Positions 7,530 through 8,816 of a stretch of DNA of 8,816 bases are shown in pieces. The notes beneath the pieces are model-generated. The model saw only the letters and a list, made by a program, of their open reading frames with translations. It made no database searches and was not told the origin of the DNA. The DNA is from Sphingobacteriia bacterium (lineage in GTDB: Bacteria; Bacteroidota; Bacteroidia; Chitinophagales; Chitinophagaceae): contig REAV01000015.1 of the NCBI GenBank assembly GCA_004294465.1, positions 1 through 8,816 of the forward strand, written 5' to 3'. Every line of letters starts with the position of its first letter. Position 1 is the stretch's first letter. Both the position numbers and the translations under genes were made by a program.

Positions 7530-8179
7530 CGCTTCAACAATTCAATAAATTTTTTTCGAGTAATCATATTAGCCCCTAAGCTTTCTAAATGATTGGTATA
7601 CACCTGGCAATCGATTAATTGAATCCCTTCCTTTTTTAAATGGTCTACAAATTGTATGAATGCAAATTTACTGGCATTCGATTTTGTACTGAACATGCTT
7701 TCTCCAAAAAAAACCTTGCCTAATTTGATTTCATATAATCCACCAACCAATTCTCCATCTTGCCATGCTTCTGCGCTATATGCATATCCCATATGATGTA
7801 GTTCAGTATAAGCTGATTCTACCTCATCGGTTATCCAAGTGCCCAGCTGGTCGGCCCTTTCGGTTGTTTTACATAAATGAATTACTTGAGCGAAACTTTT
7901 GTTGATCGTAAAACTAAATTGCTTGTTTCGAATGACTTGTTGCATAGATTTAGTCACTTTCAAATTTGGAGGAAACAAAACGAATCTTGGATCTGGGCTC
8001 CACCAAAGGGGGATTTCTCCTTCAAACCATGGGAAAATGCCCGATTCGTATGCCAGTAATATGCGTTGAGGGGATAAATCTCCGCCCATTGCCAATAATC
8101 CATCCGATTGTGCTTTTTCTACCGGGGGGAACCACAATTTATCTGAAAGTATTTGCAGGGTTGATTCTTTTAAAGTCAA
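7511..8179 (-). CDS. aat: leucyl/phenylalanyl-tRNA--protein transferase
   Basis: Aat moves Leu or Phe from aminoacyl-tRNA onto proteins with N-terminal Lys or Arg in the cytoplasm, creating a destabilising N-end. Family motifs are clear: LWFPPVEKA (15-23), GLLAMGGDLSPQR (27-39), GIFPWF (47-52), WWSPDPRF (59-66), LVGGLYE (144-150), GESMFS with E160 (159-164), and LIDCQVYTNHLESLGA (188-203), where D190 and Q192 match the catalytic Asp and its Gln partner in E. coli. Length (222) is normal. The usual HSVE motif reads YSAE (134-137), a small departure. The start is TTG at 8179, directly after an in-frame TAA; the next ATG is at residue 31, inside the core motif, so an ATG start is impossible. The gene lies 21 bp after clpS and so shares its promoter. 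Its 3' end overlaps the DUF4294 gene by 19 bp. Confidence 0.95.
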   Translation of the reverse strand: MTLKESTLQILSDKLWFPPVEKAQSDGLLAMGGDLSPQRILLAYESGIFPWFEGEIPLWWSPDPRFVLFPPNLKVTKSMQQVIRNKQFSFTINKSFAQVIHLCKTTERADQLGTWITDEVESAYTELHHMGYAYSAEAWQDGELVGGLYEIKLGKVFFGESMFSTKSNASKFAFIQFVDHLKKEGIQLIDCQVYTNHLESLGANMITRKKFIELLKRYEAVR

Positions 8180-8200
8180 TTATTCAACAAGAGAAAAGCA

Positions 8201-8503
8201 TTAATCAATCATTTCAACGGTGGCGCCTATTCCTCTTTCGGTAATGGAGTTGCACATTGGCTTTAAAGTGTCATAATCGCCGCTTTTAACAGCATATTTG
8301 CCTTTATTATGGATAAATAGCGCACATTGTTCTGCTTGCTCATGTGTATGTCCACAAACTTCAATCAACGATTCAATTACCCATTCGAATGTATTCACTT
8401 CATCATTCCACACAATTAAGCTATAAGAGCTGGCTAATGCAGTATCTATATCCGATTCGAATACTTCCCAAGGCTTTGGAGAGGTGGATAGTTTAATTGA
8501 CAT
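8201..8503 (-). CDS. clpS: ATP-dependent Clp protease adaptor ClpS
   Basis: ClpS binds proteins with destabilising N-terminal residues and passes them to ClpA/ClpC with ClpP. This 100-residue protein has a flexible N-tail (1 to about 25) and then the core. YSLIVWNDE at 27-35 gives the N-end-binding N33 and D34, and H65 in FIHNKGK (63-69) is the third pocket residue. NTFEWVIESL (37-46) aligns with E. coli PMEFV, so the specificity-gate Met40 is Phe39 here, as in many relatives from this phylum. The remaining core (EQAEQCALF, then a C-terminal strand ending in VEMID) fits the family. It starts at an ATG only five bases after a promoter box, and is followed by aat, whose products are natural ClpS clients. 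Together they form a compact N-degron operon. The partner ClpA/ClpC and ClpP are not in the window. Confidence 0.95.
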   Translation of the reverse strand: MSIKLSTSPKPWEVFESDIDTALASSYSLIVWNDEVNTFEWVIESLIEVCGHTHEQAEQCALFIHNKGKYAVKSGDYDTLKPMCNSITERGIGATVEMID

Positions 8504-8507
8504 AGGG

Positions 8508-8515
8508 CAAAGGTA
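8508..8515 (-). promoter_or_regulatory. -7 promoter box of the clpS-aat operon
   Basis: Read on the minus strand this is TACCTTTG, a perfect TAnnTTTG. A fitting -33 element is not clear (ATG instead of TTG at 8535-8537, 19-bp spacing). The clpS ATG begins five bases after the box, so transcription would start at or next to the start codon, implying a leaderless or nearly leaderless mRNA. Confidence 0.5.
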
Positions 8516-8535
8516 GGTTTTGAACCAATAAAATC

Positions 8536-8551
8536 ATTCTTTTTAAAGAAT
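8536..8551. promoter_or_regulatory. palindrome upstream of clpS, possible operator
   Basis: ATTCTTT (8536-8542) and AAAGAAT (8545-8551) form a near-perfect inverted repeat with a 2-base centre. It covers the place where the -33 element of the clpS promoter should lie, so a bound regulator could block transcription. AT-rich palindromes also arise by chance, so support is weak. Confidence 0.25.
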
Positions 8552-8608
8552 ACGATAAAAAAGGGAATTTACTTTCTACAAAAAAATTTAATAATGGTAA
8601 GCAGATTT

Positions 8609-8816
8609 TTAATGCGCCAGAAATTGCAAATGTAGAGGTGTGGGTGCGGTGCGTAACGTGGCCAAAATGGTAGTAAAATACTTTTCCCAAGTAAGTATAG
8701 GAGGTCTATTAAAACGGCAATTCATAAACACAATTGGAATAATAAAGCTTAGCAACGGAATGCCTATGAGCATTAGTTTTGCGTCGTTAAAGCCTATTCT
8801 ACAATTATGTTTTTGC
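8609..8816 (-). pseudogene. N-terminal fragment of a membrane protein, possibly a LytTR/histidine-kinase-type sensor, truncated
   Basis: The minus-strand frame is open from the window edge to a TAA at 8609-8611 (about 68 residues visible). It contains FNDAKLMLIGIPLLSFIIPI, a strong membrane helix, followed by RPPILTWEKYFTTIL. This resembles the first helix and loop of two-helix membrane anchors found in Bacteroidota LytTR or histidine-kinase proteins; the resemblance is from memory. After that point the frame turns into a low-quality stretch (TAPTPLHLQFLAH) and stops, with no second helix in any frame. The first visible base would fit the G of an ATG just outside the window, so the N-terminus may be nearly complete. 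A broken gene is the simplest reading; a genuine small membrane protein is the alternative. Confidence 0.3.

Larger units (their letters stand above)
8504..8816. other. right-edge region without an intact gene
   Basis: This roughly 310-bp stretch holds the clpS promoter box and palindrome near its left end. A short GC-rich patch lies around 8634-8663 (GTG/GCG-rich, unlike its AT-rich surroundings), and a probable broken gene reads leftward from the window edge. Both strands have open frames here but none has a convincing complete protein. I see no tRNA or other RNA gene. Confidence 0.5.

Noticed and set aside
8493..8690. Minus-strand 65-codon frame with a TTG start, overlapping the clpS start
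   Set aside because: It runs through the clpS promoter box and palindrome, has no recognisable motif, and is a different frame of the same sequence as the broken gene fragment.
8667..8816. Plus-strand frame open to the window edge (MVVKYFSQVS...)
   Set aside because: It is the antisense of the sensor-like membrane segment, which reads better as protein; no motif or promoter supports it.

Overview
The window looks like chromosomal DNA from a Bacteroidota bacterium, probably of the Chitinophagaceae type. The supporting signs are AT-rich codon use, almost no Shine-Dalgarno sequences, Bacteroidota-style TAnnTTTG promoter boxes, a DUF4294-type secreted protein, and a CcmE/CcmF pair of the kind found in this phylum. 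I see no mobile element, CRISPR array, tRNA or rRNA.

Left half (1-3778, minus strand): a tight four-gene operon. In transcription order it encodes an arginase/agmatinase-family hydrolase, a small four-helix membrane protein with a PH-like C-terminal domain, a radical SAM enzyme with a large N-terminal domain, and an EamA/DMT-type transporter that runs off the left edge. Junctions are a 1-bp TAATG overlap, a 15-bp gap and a 20-bp overlap, so the genes are almost certainly co-transcribed. The radical SAM enzyme and the membrane protein have no function I can name.

Centre (3779-7529, plus strand): a divergent intergenic region with a good promoter leads into ccmE and ccmF, the heme chaperone and heme-ligation protein of cytochrome c maturation. 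The CcmE is the CxxxY variant, in which Cys replaces the usual heme-binding His. A secreted DUF4294-type protein follows and overlaps the next gene tail to tail.

Right (7511-8503, minus strand): clpS and aat form a two-gene N-degron operon. Aat adds Leu/Phe to proteins, and ClpS delivers such proteins to the Clp protease. clpS has a promoter box so close to its ATG that the mRNA may be nearly leaderless.

Right edge (8504-8816): about 310 bp without an intact gene. It holds the clpS promoter, a palindrome, a short GC-rich patch, and an N-terminal fragment resembling a membrane-anchored sensor/LytTR-type protein that appears broken.

Most of the window is ordinary housekeeping DNA. The best candidates for something undescribed are the arginase/membrane/radical SAM/EamA operon, the CxxxY CcmE, and the broken gene at the right edge.
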